This document shows, one piece after another, positions 23,927 through 33,323 of a DNA stretch of 35,512 bases (positions are counted from its first letter, which is position 1; every line of letters starts with the position of its first letter). The notes under the pieces were generated by a model, which saw only the letters and a program-made list of their open reading frames with translations, ran no database searches and was not told the origin of the DNA. The DNA is from Xenorhabdus khoisanae (lineage in GTDB: Bacteria > Pseudomonadota > Gammaproteobacteria > Enterobacterales > Enterobacteriaceae): NCBI RefSeq assembly GCF_001037465.1, contig NZ_LFCV01000031.1, forward strand, positions 1-35,512, written 5' to 3'. The translations under genes were made by a program, and so were the position numbers.

Positions 23927-26002
23927 ATGATGAAACTAACATCTGAAAAATTACTGACGGCAATAAAAAAATATGCCCAATTACCTGAGAAACAGAGAAA
24001 TTTAACCCAAAAGCAGATAGATTGGTTTACCAACCCAGAAAACGTATTCCTGCTGATAACTCTGGTATTAACCCTGCCTAAAGAGACGATGACCGAGATG
24101 GGGGACAGCATTAGCAGTTGGGTTGAGGTTGCCATCGCGGAACTTGCGTTAACGACGAACAAGTTACCAGTAGAAGCCAGACAACAATTTGAAGAGGCTA
24201 TTGAATACGTTCTGGCGTATACCAAAGAAAACTACGAGATCAACAGTGAATGTGTGCTGCTTTGTTTATCAATATTGAAGAAACATCAGTTTCACATCAA
24301 TACTGACATCACTCATTTGCTGGGCGCTCCAGAATATGCAGATAGCACCAATATCGCGACTTTTCCCCAGAAACAGCCCAGATTAAGCCAACTGTTTGAT
24401 CAATTTGAGATCCAATCTGGCATTGAATTCATCGAGTTTTTCGAAACCGGCTTTTCTGTAGCCCCTGCTGAAACCTTACCCCATTTACTGTCGGAAGTGG
24501 CCCACTATTCATGGGGCATAGATGCGCTGCTTTTACTGACTCAGTACTTTGAAGAGCCCGTTGCCCTTGCCAGTGCGCAAGCGTTGGATAATTGCCCTTC
24601 CTCGGCATGGGCAAATTTATCCTACTTGCAGCTTTTAAACCTGTGTACACGATTCAATCGCCATTCCTCGATTAAACACTGTTTTAAACGCTGGAAAAAA
24701 CGCGCACTGGCACACAGTAAGGCCCGTAAGACAGCAGAAATACATGAAATACACGCCTCCCATGTTGATGGGAATGATTGCGCCAGTATGATGATAAAAG
24801 TGACACTGGATAATCAGGTATATCAGTTAAACATGATGCTGGATTTCAAATCGGGTATTCGGGAGACCTTACTGAATCTTGATCCTGAACAATCCCTCAC
24901 TGAGCTGATCGCACAATTAGACCCTCATGTAGACTTTACATCAGTTTCTCCAGACTGGCTGCAACAGGTCTTACCGTGGGTCCTTTCAGTACAGTCGAAC
25001 AAAAACACTCCACTCGATCTCTACTCACTTTATTGGTTGTCGCGACTCCCTTTCGAGTGGACACAACCAGAAGCGTTTGATTTTGAATACTGGAGCCAAA
25101 AACTGGGCTATCAAGCCAATCGGCAACGCCAGGAACGAAATCGTCTCAGCCTTATGACGGGGTATTCCCCATTAATTATGAGTTGGCTGGCACCAGAAGA
25201 ATATATATTGGCAGCGACAACACCCAAAGATTTATTGAAGCGCTATTACTATGCAAACCGGGAGTTGTTTACTGAACGCCTGACTTACTCGGCCGCAGTC
25301 GAACGGTATAAACTGCCGCCACAGGCGCAACGTCTGACGAATGATTATTTAGACCTGGCCCATACACTCAGCGATCCCACTTTGAGTCGCAAAAAATTTG
25401 CACTATTTGATACCTTATCAGAGTTCAGTTTTGAATACTTTACCGCAGCGATGGACCTTATTGATGCCGAGATGCCACTACAAGGGCTTGTCATCAAAAT
25501 CAGCTTACTTGATGCAAGCCCTGCGGTATGGCGTCGGATTAAAGTCAGCAATCAACTCACACTGAATGAATTTCATGATGTGATACAAAATGCCATGGGA
25601 TGGGAGAATGCCCACCTGTTCCGCTTTGATATTATGGGAACAGAAATCCCGGAAGAGCATTATGACCAAGTGCGCATTGGTGTATTTCTGAATGATACCG
25701 GCGATTATCTCAGCTACCAATATGACTTTGGCGATGATTGGTTCCATTTGGCGATAGTCGAGAAAGTGCTGCAAAAAGATATTACCCTGCCTGTAGTCAC
25801 GGCAGGTAAGGGTATGTGCCCGGCTGAAGATTCTGGCGGCATTTTTAGTTGGAACCATTTACTCAAATTGAGGAAAAAGAAAGTTCTGACTGAAGACGAA
25901 GCTGAACAATTGGATTGGGCGGGGTTATCTCCAGGTGAAGAGCTTGAACCGTTTGATAAGGAGCAGGCTAATCAGATACTCAAAAAATTATTCAGTGAAT
26001 GA
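23927..26002 (+). CDS. plasmid pRiA4b ORF-3-family protein
   Basis: From the ATG at 23927 the protein is 691 residues. The C-terminal part (about 515-645) is a pRiA4b ORF-3 domain (PF07929-type): LVIKISLLDASPAVWRRIKV, TLNEFHDVIQNAMGWENAHL, YQYDFGDDWFHLAIVE and the ending PAEDSGG. The first 500 residues are helical, Trp- and Leu-rich and not assignable. The domain is common on plasmids and in accessory regions, but has no established activity. The gene is on the opposite strand to its neighbours and sits between fdhE and fdoI, next to a toxin-antitoxin pair, which suggests it arrived by transfer. Upstream TTG at 23915 is a less likely start. Confidence 0.82.
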   Translation: MMKLTSEKLLTAIKKYAQLPEKQRNLTQKQIDWFTNPENVFLLITLVLTLPKETMTEMGDSISSWVEVAIAELALTTNKLPVEARQQFEEAIEYVLAYTKENYEINSECVLLCLSILKKHQFHINTDITHLLGAPEYADSTNIATFPQKQPRLSQLFDQFEIQSGIEFIEFFETGFSVAPAETLPHLLSEVAHYSWGIDALLLLTQYFEEPVALASAQALDNCPSSAWANLSYLQLLNLCTRFNRHSSIKHCFKRWKKRALAHSKARKTAEIHEIHASHVDGNDCASMMIKVTLDNQVYQLNMMLDFKSGIRETLLNLDPEQSLTELIAQLDPHVDFTSVSPDWLQQVLPWVLSVQSNKNTPLDLYSLYWLSRLPFEWTQPEAFDFEYWSQKLGYQANRQRQERNRLSLMTGYSPLIMSWLAPEEYILAATTPKDLLKRYYYANRELFTERLTYSAAVERYKLPPQAQRLTNDYLDLAHTLSDPTLSRKKFALFDTLSEFSFEYFTAAMDLIDAEMPLQGLVIKISLLDASPAVWRRIKVSNQLTLNEFHDVIQNAMGWENAHLFRFDIMGTEIPEEHYDQVRIGVFLNDTGDYLSYQYDFGDDWFHLAIVEKVLQKDITLPVVTAGKGMCPAEDSGGIFSWNHLLKLRKKKVLTEDEAEQLDWAGLSPGEELEPFDKEQANQILKKLFSE

Positions 26003-26027
26003 TTGCGCCTTGCTTATAGCGCATTGA

Positions 26028-26297
26028 TTATTTGAATAAATCAGCATGGCTTCCAACACGATACAATATCAATTCTGTGTCAGTACGTTGGTAAATCAAG
26101 AGTAAATCTGGAGCGCCGTGGCATTCTAGGTAACCAATATAGTTACCAATCAGTCGGTGCTCTTTATATTTTGGTGGTAATAGCTGACCAGTCTGTAAAA
26201 GCGCAAGAGTTTCTAGAATAATCTCTTGCGCTTTCTTATTGTTGGCATACTTTTTAGCATCCTTTTTGAACCGACTTTGGTAAACGATCATCAACAT
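26028..26297 (-). CDS. yafQ: type II toxin-antitoxin mRNA interferase, YafQ family
   Basis: This 89-residue RelE/ParE-fold toxin lies 3 bp after its DinJ-like antitoxin. The sequence ends KYKEHRLIGNYIGYLECHGA, PDLLLIYQ and RVGSHADLF, which aligns with YafQ. The catalytic or substrate residues His50, His63, Asp67, His87 and Phe91 of E. coli YafQ all have counterparts. YafQ Trp68 is replaced by Leu (PDLL for PDWI). YafQ cuts mRNA on the ribosome in the cytosol. The conserved histidines suggest an active toxin. The two ATGs at 26297 and 26291 are both plausible starts. Confidence 0.88.
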   Translation of the reverse strand: MLMIVYQSRFKKDAKKYANNKKAQEIILETLALLQTGQLLPPKYKEHRLIGNYIGYLECHGAPDLLLIYQRTDTELILYRVGSHADLFK

Positions 26298-26300
26298 TAT

Positions 26301-26558
26301 TTACCAACCCAAATCGCGTTTTAACTCATCAATGGTGTTTACACGGTGAACATCTTTACCATTTTCCAGATCACGAATAGCCTGTAATGTTTCGCTATTT
26401 GGCTGAAGAAATCCGTCAGGTAATTGACCTTCAACTGCCAACCGATTAACAAGCATACGAATCACCGTAGATAAATCCAGTCCCAATGCCTTGGCATTCG
26501 CCATAGCCGCTTCTTTAGAGGCTGAGGATACTCTGGCTCTTACAACAGTATCAACCAT
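26301..26558 (-). CDS. dinJ: type II toxin-antitoxin antitoxin, RelB/DinJ family
   Basis: This 85-residue antitoxin begins MVDTVVRARVSSASKEAAMA, the ribbon-helix-helix opening of DinJ. ALGLDLSTVIRMLVNRLAVE follows as the dimerisation helices, and the C-terminal tail ends VNTIDELKRDLGW. It neutralises the YafQ-like toxin encoded 3 bp downstream and would repress its own promoter. A perfect palindrome (TTATTTG-TT-CAAATAA) lies right upstream beside a good promoter. The ATG at 26558 is preferred over the one 12 bases upstream. Together the pair forms a stabilising module next to the pRiA4b ORF-3-family gene. Confidence 0.9.
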   Translation of the reverse strand: MVDTVVRARVSSASKEAAMANAKALGLDLSTVIRMLVNRLAVEGQLPDGFLQPNSETLQAIRDLENGKDVHRVNTIDELKRDLGW

Positions 26559-26569
26559 ACAAATCTCCA

Positions 26570-26619
26570 TTATTTGTTCAAATAACGATCATTGTAGCCA
26601 TTTTGTAGCCACACAACAA
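26570..26619 (-). promoter_or_regulatory. dinJ-yafQ promoter and operator
   Basis: On the minus strand, TTGTTG (26619-26614) and TACAAT (26596-26591) are 17 bp apart and make a good sigma-70 promoter. Just downstream, ttatttg (26570-26576) and caaataa (26579-26585) form a perfect 7-bp-arm dyad suited to ribbon-helix-helix autoregulation. Confidence 0.65.
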
Positions 26620-26685
26620 GGTTTATCAGTTTAATTTCTCTACACTACGGAAAGCTATGTTCAATACTAATTTTTCAATAAGTAA

Positions 26686-26716
26686 GAAAAAAGCAGGGTA
26701 CACAAAAATACCCTGC
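26686..26716 (-). terminator. rho-independent terminator of fdoGHI
   Basis: gcagggta (26693-26700) pairs with taccctgc (26709-26716). On the minus strand the stem is followed by TTTTTT, 8 bases after the fdoI stop. Confidence 0.88.
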
Positions 26717-26723
26717 CTCAAAT

Positions 26724-27365
26724 TTACTCTTTTTCCTTCTGTTGCTCTTGTTTGACAATTTCTCGATACCAGCGGGGATGATGTTTTTTCGCCCAGCCAC
26801 GTGTGACCCAGCCTTCCACCATCGCCCGTACTGATCCTTTCACCCAAAACGCCGCATAAGCGTGGACAATAATGGTCAGGATCAGGCCAATCGCTGACAG
26901 GGAATGCACCAGCAAGGCAATTCTGATCAATGGAATCGAGAAATACTCGGCAAAATAAGGACGCCAGATAATAATGCCGCTGACCAACAATAAGAGCAGA
27001 CAGACACTTACCGACCAGTAAATGCCTTTCTGACCGAGGTTATACTGCCCGGTATCCCCCGCTTCTTCATTACGCAGCACGTTATGAACATTCTTCGCCC
27101 ATTCAATGTCATCCCTGTCGATCAGGTTATGTTTGAAGTATCTGAAAAACATAAAGATAAACAGGAAGAACATGATCGAACCCGCAAACGGATGCAGTAT
27201 CCGTGATAGCTGCGGTGTACCAAAGATATTCATCATCCAGTTCAGGGAAGGAAAGAAAAATCCCAGCCCACTGATAGCCGTAAACAAAAAGCAGATCACC
27301 ACCGCCCAATGATTGACTCGCTCAATCGGAGAATGACGGATAATGATATCGTTACGCTTTTTCAT
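26724..27365 (-). CDS. fdoI: formate dehydrogenase-O cytochrome b556 subunit FdoI
   Basis: This 213-residue inner-membrane gamma subunit has four hydrophobic helices (about 20-38, 55-75, 115-133 and 150-172). The haem-ligand histidines sit where FdnI has them: His19 ([11 protein letters not shown]), His58 (RILHPFAG), His154 (LLVHSL) and His168 ([13 protein letters not shown]). The C-terminus keeps [13 protein letters not shown], facing the cytoplasm. It takes electrons from the FdoH iron-sulfur chain through two b haems to menaquinone. The gene overlaps fdoH by 4 bp (ATGA) and ends at a strong terminator, so fdoGHI closes here. fdhE, which follows fdoI in E. coli, is displaced by the inserted genes. 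Confidence 0.95.
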   Translation of the reverse strand: MKKRNDIIIRHSPIERVNHWAVVICFLFTAISGLGFFFPSLNWMMNIFGTPQLSRILHPFAGSIMFFLFIFMFFRYFKHNLIDRDDIEWAKNVHNVLRNEEAGDTGQYNLGQKGIYWSVSVCLLLLLVSGIIIWRPYFAEYFSIPLIRIALLVHSLSAIGLILTIIVHAYAAFWVKGSVRAMVEGWVTRGWAKKHHPRWYREIVKQEQQKEKE

Positions 27366-28279
27366 TTCTTCACCTCCTCATCGCTGGAGTCAACATCCTT
27401 GAGCGCACTCTCTTCCTCTTCTTTAGAGACACGGTTCGGGCCAATGCCGACGTAATGGAAAATGGAAGCAGCAAAGGTCGCGGCAAAACCGATTGCCGCC
27501 AATGGCTTCCAGACACCTTTCCAGAATGTGACTGTCGGACTGATGGTCGGGTTATCCGGCAGGCCGTGATAAAGCTGAGGTTTGTTGGCATGGTGCAGAA
27601 CATACATCACATGTGTTCCCCCCACGCCTTCGGGATCGTACAGCCCGGCATTTTCATAACCGCGTCCCTTAAGCTCTTCAACCCTCTCCGCTGCCAGCTC
27701 TTTCATATCCTGCTTACTGCCGAAATGAATCGCGCCGGTCGGGCAGGTCTTCACACAGGCAGGTTCCTGCCCCACGCCAACACGGTCAACACACAGGGTA
27801 CATTTGTAGGCACGATTATCCTCTTTGTTAATGCGCGGCACATTGAAGGGACAGCCCGCAATGCAGTAGCCGCAGCCAATGCAGTGCTCTGACTGAAAAT
27901 CAACAATACCATTGGCATACTGAATAATCGCCCCTTCTGCCGGACAGGCTTTCAGACACCCCGGATCGGCACAGTGCATACAGCCATCTTTGCGGATCAA
28001 CCATTCCAGTCTGCCATTCTCCTCCACTTCGGAAAATCGCATCACTGTCCATGACTTCGCCGTCAGATCGGCGGGATTATCATAAACACCGACGTTGTGC
28101 CCAATTTCATCACGAATATCGTTCCATTCTGAACACGCTACCTGACATGCTTTACAGCCGATACACGTCGTCACGTCGATCAGTTTTGCCACCTCTTGCT
28201 GGTGATCCCGCACACGAGGCGCGGGAGTCAATGAACTGGTGGCAGAGCGACGAATAATGTCCTGAGATTGCAATGACAT
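27362..28279 (-). CDS. fdoH: formate dehydrogenase-O iron-sulfur subunit FdoH
   Basis: This 305-residue beta subunit carries four ferredoxin-type clusters, with motifs [11 protein letters not shown] (about 39-49), [14 protein letters not shown] (about 100-113), [12 protein letters not shown] and CTLCVDRVG...CVKTCPTG. A single C-terminal membrane helix (about 260-282: [20 protein letters not shown]) anchors it. Facing the periplasm, it carries electrons from FdoG to the FdoI haems. It starts 12 bp after fdoG and overlaps fdoI by 4 bp, so the three subunits are made together. The tail after the helix is acidic and rich in Ser and Glu. Otherwise it follows E. coli FdoH/FdnH closely. Confidence 0.96.
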   Translation of the reverse strand: MSLQSQDIIRRSATSSLTPAPRVRDHQQEVAKLIDVTTCIGCKACQVACSEWNDIRDEIGHNVGVYDNPADLTAKSWTVMRFSEVEENGRLEWLIRKDGCMHCADPGCLKACPAEGAIIQYANGIVDFQSEHCIGCGYCIAGCPFNVPRINKEDNRAYKCTLCVDRVGVGQEPACVKTCPTGAIHFGSKQDMKELAAERVEELKGRGYENAGLYDPEGVGGTHVMYVLHHANKPQLYHGLPDNPTISPTVTFWKGVWKPLAAIGFAATFAASIFHYVGIGPNRVSKEEEESALKDVDSSDEEVKK

Positions 28280-28291
28280 AATTTTTCTCCC

Positions 28292-31200
28292 CTACACCTT
28301 TTCCACATTAACCAGAAATGCCTTGAATTCCGGTGTCTGCGTATTGGCATCACCGACAAACGGCGTCAGGGTATTTGCAAGGAAACCTTTCTTCGCTGCG
28401 CCTTCAAAGCCCCAGTGAATCGGAATACCTATGGTATCCACTTCACGACCGTGAACATTCAAAGTACGAATACGCTTCGTCACCACCGCCTTGGCTTTGA
28501 TATAACCACGTTTGGAGCTGACTTTAACGGTATCGCCCTGTTTGATGCCTTTCTCTGCCGCCAACCGTTCACCAATTTCCACAAACTGCTCTGGCTGGGC
28601 AATCGCGTTTAATAACGCATGTTTTGTCCAGAAATGGAAATGTTCAGTCAGCCGGTAAGTGGTTCCCACGTAAGGGAATTTATCGGCCTTACCCATCGCT
28701 TCAAAATCACTTTTGAATACGCGGGCAGCCGGATTGGAAACCACATTCGGATGCAGCGGGTTAGTTCCCAGCGGCGTTTCGAATGGCTCATAATGTTCAG
28801 GGAAGGGGCCTTCAGCCATTTTGTCGATGGCAAACAGGCGACCCATGCCTTCTGGTTGCATGATAAACGGCCCGACATCCGTACCGGGAGCCGCGTTGCT
28901 GTAGTCCGGGATATCCACACCCGCCCATTTATCACCATTCCAGGCAATCAATTGACGTTTCGGGTCCCACGGCTTGCCCTGTGGATCAGCGGATGCACGG
29001 TTATACAGGATGCGGCGGTTCAGAGGCCACGCCCATGCCCATCCCAGCGTATTACCGATGCCGGATGGATCTGCATTGTCGCGGCGGGCCATCTGGTTGC
29101 CTTCCGGCGTCCAGCTTCCGGCGAAAATCCAGCAGCCACTGGCGGTGGTGCCGTCATCACGCAATTGCGCGAACGATGACAATTGCTGACCTTTTTTCAC
29201 CAGCACATTGCCGTTGTCATCCAGCAAATCAACCAGAGCACGGCCGTTATTTTCCTGCGCTATTTCTTCCGGGGTTGGATTGTCAGGGTCGAGATAATCC
29301 CATGTCATACTCAAGACTTGCTCTGGGGCTGCACCGCCTTCTTCACGGTACAAATCACGCAGGCGTTTGAAGATACCTGACAGAATTTCACCATCCCCAA
29401 TGGCTTCACCCGGTGCATCCGCCCCTTTCCAGTGCCATTGCAGCCAGCGGGCTGAATTGACTATTGAGCCATTCTCTTCGGCAAAACAGCAGCATGGCAG
29501 ACGGAATACTTCGGTCTGAATGGCAGAAGGATCAACATCGTTGAACTCACCATGATTTTGCCAGAATGACGCTGTTTCGGTACTGAGCGGATCGACCGTG
29601 ACCAAAAACTTCAGTTTCGACAACGCGGCGACCACTTTGTTCTTGTTCGGGAATGACGCGATGGGGTTGAATCCCTGACAGATATAACCGTTCACTTCCC
29701 CTTTCGACATCATTTCGAAATATTGCAGGACATCGTAAGGTTTATCCCACTTCGGCAGCAGATCGAAGCCCCAGTCATTCTCTTTACGGGCGTTATCACC
29801 ATAGAAACTCTTCATCAGGCTGACAAAAAACTTCGGATAATTTCCCCAATAATTGACCTGTCCCGGCACGGTGGATTTTGGTGTACTGGCCTGCAAATAA
29901 GTTTGCAGATCAGTTTGTTTCTCCGATGGCAGGGAGAGATAACCCGGCAGGCTCTGCGACAGCAGCCCCAAATCCGTCAGGCCCTGAATATTGGAGTGAC
30001 CACGCAGCGCATTAATGCCGCCGCCCGCCATTCCCATATTGCCGAGCAACAATTGGATCATTGCCATAGTACGAATGTTCTGTGCACCAACGGAGTGCTG
30101 CGTCCAGCCCAATGCGTACAGGAAAGAGGTGGTTTTGTCTTTCGCGCTGGTTTCTGCCAGATATTCACATACCTTAAGAAAATCTGCCTTCGGCGTACCA
30201 CAAATATCAGTCACGACATCCGGTGTATAGCGGCTGACGTGAGATTTCAGCAAATTCCAGACACAACGAGGATGGGACAGGGTTTTGTCACGCTTGGCAA
30301 AACCATTCTCATCCAGCTCGTAATTCCAGGTCGTTTTGTCATACTTGCGATTTTCCGCATCATAGCCGCTGAACAAACCATCATCGAACGAGAAATCTTC
30401 CCGCACAATCAGGCTGGCATTGGTGTAAGCCTCGACATATTCACGGTTAATCTTTTCATTGGTCATCAGGTATAAAATCACACCTGACAGGAAGGCAATA
30501 TCCGTTCCGGAACGGATAGGCGTGTAAAAATCCGCCACGGAGGCCGTACGGGTAAAACGTGGATCGATAACAATCAGTTTCGCATTGTTGTGAATTTTGG
30601 CTTCCATTGCCCAACGGAAACCCACAGGATGTGCCTCAGCGGCATTCCCGCCCATTACGACGATCAGGTTCGCGTTCTTAATATCCACCCAGTGGTTGGT
30701 CATCGCACCGCGACCAAATGTTGGAGCAAGACTTGCTACCGTTGGTCCGTGTCAGACACGCGCCTGGTTGTCTACGGCAAGCATGCCGAGAGCGCGACTA
30801 AATTTTTGCGATAAAAAACCCGTTTCGTTACTGGCTGCGGAAGCACACAACATGCCCGTTGTCAGCCAACGGTTAACCGTGACACCATCTTGGTTGGTTT
30901 TGATGAAATTGGCATCGCGATCTTGTTTCATCAATCTCGCAATACGATCGAAGGCTTCATTCCAGCTTATGCGTTGCCATTGATTGGAGCCGGGGGCGCG
31001 ATATTCCGGATAATGCAGGCGATTTTTGCTGTGAACAAAATCAACCAATCCAGCCCCTTTAGGACACAAGGCACCACGGTTTACAGGATGATCCGGGTCC
31101 CCTTCGATATGAAAAATAGTGGATTTGGCATTTTTGGCGCCATCACCAAGGCTGTACATCAATAATCCACAGCCGACAGAACAGTATGTGCAGGTATTTC

Positions 31201-31339
31201 GGGTTTCACGCGCACGCAGCAATTTGTAGTTACGTGTTTGTGCAATCGCGGCGGTCGGGGCAAACCCCAGCGCGGCTGCCGTCGTACCCGCCATACCGCC
31301 AGCGCAGATCTTAAAGAACTGCCTTCTGCTGACTTGCAT
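28292..31339 (-). CDS. fdoG: formate dehydrogenase-O major (alpha) subunit FdoG, selenoprotein
   Basis: The gene is one open frame interrupted only by a TGA at 30752-30754, which is read as selenocysteine. From ATG 31339 (behind GAGGAG) it gives 1015 residues, the E. coli FdnG length, with Sec at residue 196 as in E. coli (DNQARV-Sec-HGPTVASLAP). The Tat signal is SRRQFFKICAGG. The N-terminal 4Fe-4S site is CTYCSVGCG with a distal Cys in GALCPKGAG. Molybdopterin guanine dinucleotide domains follow (NLIVVMGGNAAEAHPVGFRW; WTQHSVGAQNIRTMAMIQLL; YVGTTYRLTEHFHFWTKHAL). It oxidises formate to CO2 in the periplasm and passes electrons to FdoH. Ordinary gene finding would split it at the TGA. It is the first gene of fdoGHI, divergent from fdhD. 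Confidence 0.97.
30723..30754 (-). promoter_or_regulatory. bacterial SECIS element of fdoG
   Basis: Counting from the U of UGA on the mRNA, GG at 15-16 pairs with CC at 31-32, leaving U17 bulged. AGCA (18-21) pairs with UGCU (27-30), with a five-base loop AGUCU that holds G23 and U24. The bulged U17 and the loop GU are the positions known to be recognised by SelB in E. coli fdhF. Confidence 0.9.
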
Positions 31340-31593
31340 GGGGATCTCCTCACTCACATTGCTCATTAACACACATCATCACGGGGTTCCCGCGAAGACG
31401 TTCGCTTTTTATCAATATGTTATTGGGTAACAAAACATCACTCGATAATAACTTGATGCATGTTTTTTTTGATTTTGGATACTGTCTGTTATAAACATTT
31501 GTCTGTTAAACGTTGTCCATTGTGTGATCGGGCTTCTCACCTGATATATCCACACAAACAGTATTATGAATCAATCTAGCGGGGAATCCACTA

Positions 31594-32454
31594 ATGAATG
31601 ATGCAAGGTCAGAAAATGAGTTAGCCATGGAAGGAACTTGCGGCGCTTTTCGCATTAATGTGCAACAACAAAATGTGCAACAACAAAATGTGCAACAGAG
31701 CAATCATCTGAATAGCGCCAAATTAGATTGGGTCGCTGAGGAAGTCCCGGTTGCATTGGTCTATAACGGTATATCTCATGTCGTAATGATGGCCAGCCCG
31801 AAGGATCTTGACCACTTCGCCATCGGTTTTTCATTATCAGAAGGGATCATTACTTCCCCGCAGGAAGTTCGTGGTATCGATTCTGTCATCAGTTGTCACG
31901 GCGGCATTGAACTGCATATTGAACTTTCCAGCCGCCGTTTTGCGGGGTTAAAGGAGCGTCGGCGCAGTATGGCTGGCAGAACAGGCTGTGGTATCTGCGG
32001 CACCGAACAACTGACAGAAATCTTTCGTCCCATTCCTCCCCTGCCTTTCACCCAAACCTTTTCACTCTCTTATCTTGATTCTGCACTTGCTCAATTACCC
32101 CATGTTCAGGAAATCGGTGCTCTCACTGGCTGTACTCATGCAGCAGGCTGGTTTAATGCTGAAGGGAAATTGCTTGGCGGTTGTGAAGATGTTGGTCGCC
32201 ATGTTGCACTGGATAAGCTACTGGGAATGCGGGCAAAAATGGGCTGGCAGCAAGGTGTGGTGTTGGTTTCCAGCCGCGCCAGTTATGAAATGGTGCAAAA
32301 ATCTGCCAATTGTGGTGTGGAAATTTTGTTTGCCGTTTCTGCCGCAACCTCACTCGCCATTGAAGTCGCGCAAAAATGCAACCTGACGTTGATCGGATTT
32401 TGCAAACCGGGACGAGCAACGGTGTATACTCATCCGCAGCGAATAATCGATTAA
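31594..32454 (+). CDS. fdhD: formate dehydrogenase sulfurtransferase FdhD
   Basis: This 286-residue cytosolic protein passes sulfur from IscS to the molybdenum cofactor of formate dehydrogenases, which is needed for their activity. The conserved CxxC is at Cys132/Cys135 ([17 protein letters not shown]). Other family stretches are [48 protein letters not shown] and [20 protein letters not shown]. The N-terminus is unusual: three copies of a five-residue unit (NVQQQ) at about 22-34, encoded by a 15-bp tandem repeat (31659-31699). The gene is divergent from fdoG across a 254-bp region that should hold both promoters. Start ATG 31594 follows GGGGAA. Confidence 0.96.
   Translation: MNDARSENELAMEGTCGAFRINVQQQNVQQQNVQQSNHLNSAKLDWVAEEVPVALVYNGISHVVMMASPKDLDHFAIGFSLSEGIITSPQEVRGIDSVISCHGGIELHIELSSRRFAGLKERRRSMAGRTGCGICGTEQLTEIFRPIPPLPFTQTFSLSYLDSALAQLPHVQEIGALTGCTHAAGWFNAEGKLLGGCEDVGRHVALDKLLGMRAKMGWQQGVVLVSSRASYEMVQKSANCGVEILFAVSAATSLAIEVAQKCNLTLIGFCKPGRATVYTHPQRIID
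31659..31699. repeat. 15-bp in-frame tandem repeat in fdhD
   Basis: The unit atgtgcaacaacaaa is repeated nearly three times (two full copies, third partial), encoding [14 protein letters not shown]. Because it is a multiple of three, copy-number change would alter FdhD length without breaking the frame. Confidence 0.9.
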
Positions 32455-32528
32455 TCAAGGCAGGGAAACATCCGTTCCTATCGATTTTCCCCTTATTACC
32501 ACCATGCAATTTGAGAACTTATTGCAGT

Positions 32529-33107
32529 ATGAAAACCCCAAAAGATAAGTTTAAAGAAAAACAAGATGCTATTTTGCATAGCGCTATCAGTCTTCTTGTT
32601 CAAGAAGGAAGCCGTTCTTTTAGTATGAGAGCACTTGCTAACCATTATGGAATAACGCTGGGAAATTTACAGTACTACTTCCCTAATTTGGAATCTTTAT
32701 TGGAAGCATTGTTTAACCAAATTATTCTGGATACAACAACAAGGTTGCAGCTTGCGGCTCCTGAACTCAACAAATTTGATGTTCTAATTGATATCATTTT
32801 GACTAATTTACAAGACATCTCTTTATGCACATTGGCGTTAGAAGCGTTGCTGGCAAGTCGTCGTTCAAAAAGTTTACATAAAACTTTAACCCGGTTTTAT
32901 CAACACTACATTGAGCAGATAATTACTCTGCTAGATAATTACTGTTCAAATACGCCGGAGAATATCAAGAAAGAAAAAGCGCTAATGTTAGTCTCTTTAT
33001 TTGAAGGCTTATCCATCTTATATTCCAGCCAAAACAAATCGACTTTTGATTTTGATATAAGTAAGCGTTTACGCTCTACTATCATTGCCATTATAGAATC
33101 AGAATAA
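32529..33107 (+). CDS. TetR/AcrR-family transcriptional regulator
   Basis: The 192-residue protein starts at the ATG at 32529. Upstream extension of the frame to 32376 overlaps fdhD and is not needed. The N-terminal helix-turn-helix (about residues 10-57) reads KQDAILHSAISLLVQEGSRS, FSMRALANHYGITLGNLQYY and FPNLESLLEALF, the TetR signature. The C-terminal half is helical and variable, as expected of the ligand and dimerisation domain. It faces a saccharopine-dehydrogenase-like gene whose leader contains a 38-bp perfect palindrome, a likely operator. It may also regulate itself. The ligand is unknown. The ribosome binding site is weak. Confidence 0.85.
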   Translation: MKTPKDKFKEKQDAILHSAISLLVQEGSRSFSMRALANHYGITLGNLQYYFPNLESLLEALFNQIILDTTTRLQLAAPELNKFDVLIDIILTNLQDISLCTLALEALLASRRSKSLHKTLTRFYQHYIEQIITLLDNYCSNTPENIKKEKALMLVSLFEGLSILYSSQNKSTFDFDISKRLRSTIIAIIESE

Positions 33108-33240
33108 TCTCACCTTCCCAGATAGCATACCCAGATTAGTTTATATTCGCAGATTTAACCCACTGAAAAATAGGGATGACTTTCTCCATCTCCTTTCCAG
33201 TTTCAACTGAAAATAACATCACAGAGATAGCAAGATAAAT

Positions 33241-33275
33241 GGTATCAAATTTCCGCTATGCAGAAATTTGATACC
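33241..33275. terminator. hairpin between convergent genes
   Basis: ggtatcaaatttc (33241-33253) and gaaatttgatacc (33263-33275) are a perfect 13-bp inverted repeat with a 9-base loop. It lies between the convergent tetR and dehydrogenase genes. No long T-run follows, so it may act as a weak bidirectional terminator. Confidence 0.5.
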
Positions 33276-33323
33276 TATGAGGAAAAACTTATACTTTTTC
33301 TGTCATTTTGTAACCTATTGAAT

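Noticed and set aside
28619-30475. Several long plus-strand frames opposite fdoG
   Set aside because: fdoG is highly conserved on the minus strand throughout; these are antisense shadows.
30752-30754. Stop codon splitting fdoG into two genes or a pseudogene
   Set aside because: The TGA is at the exact Sec position of FdnG/FdoG, is followed by a proper SECIS, and the combined length is 1015 residues as in E. coli.
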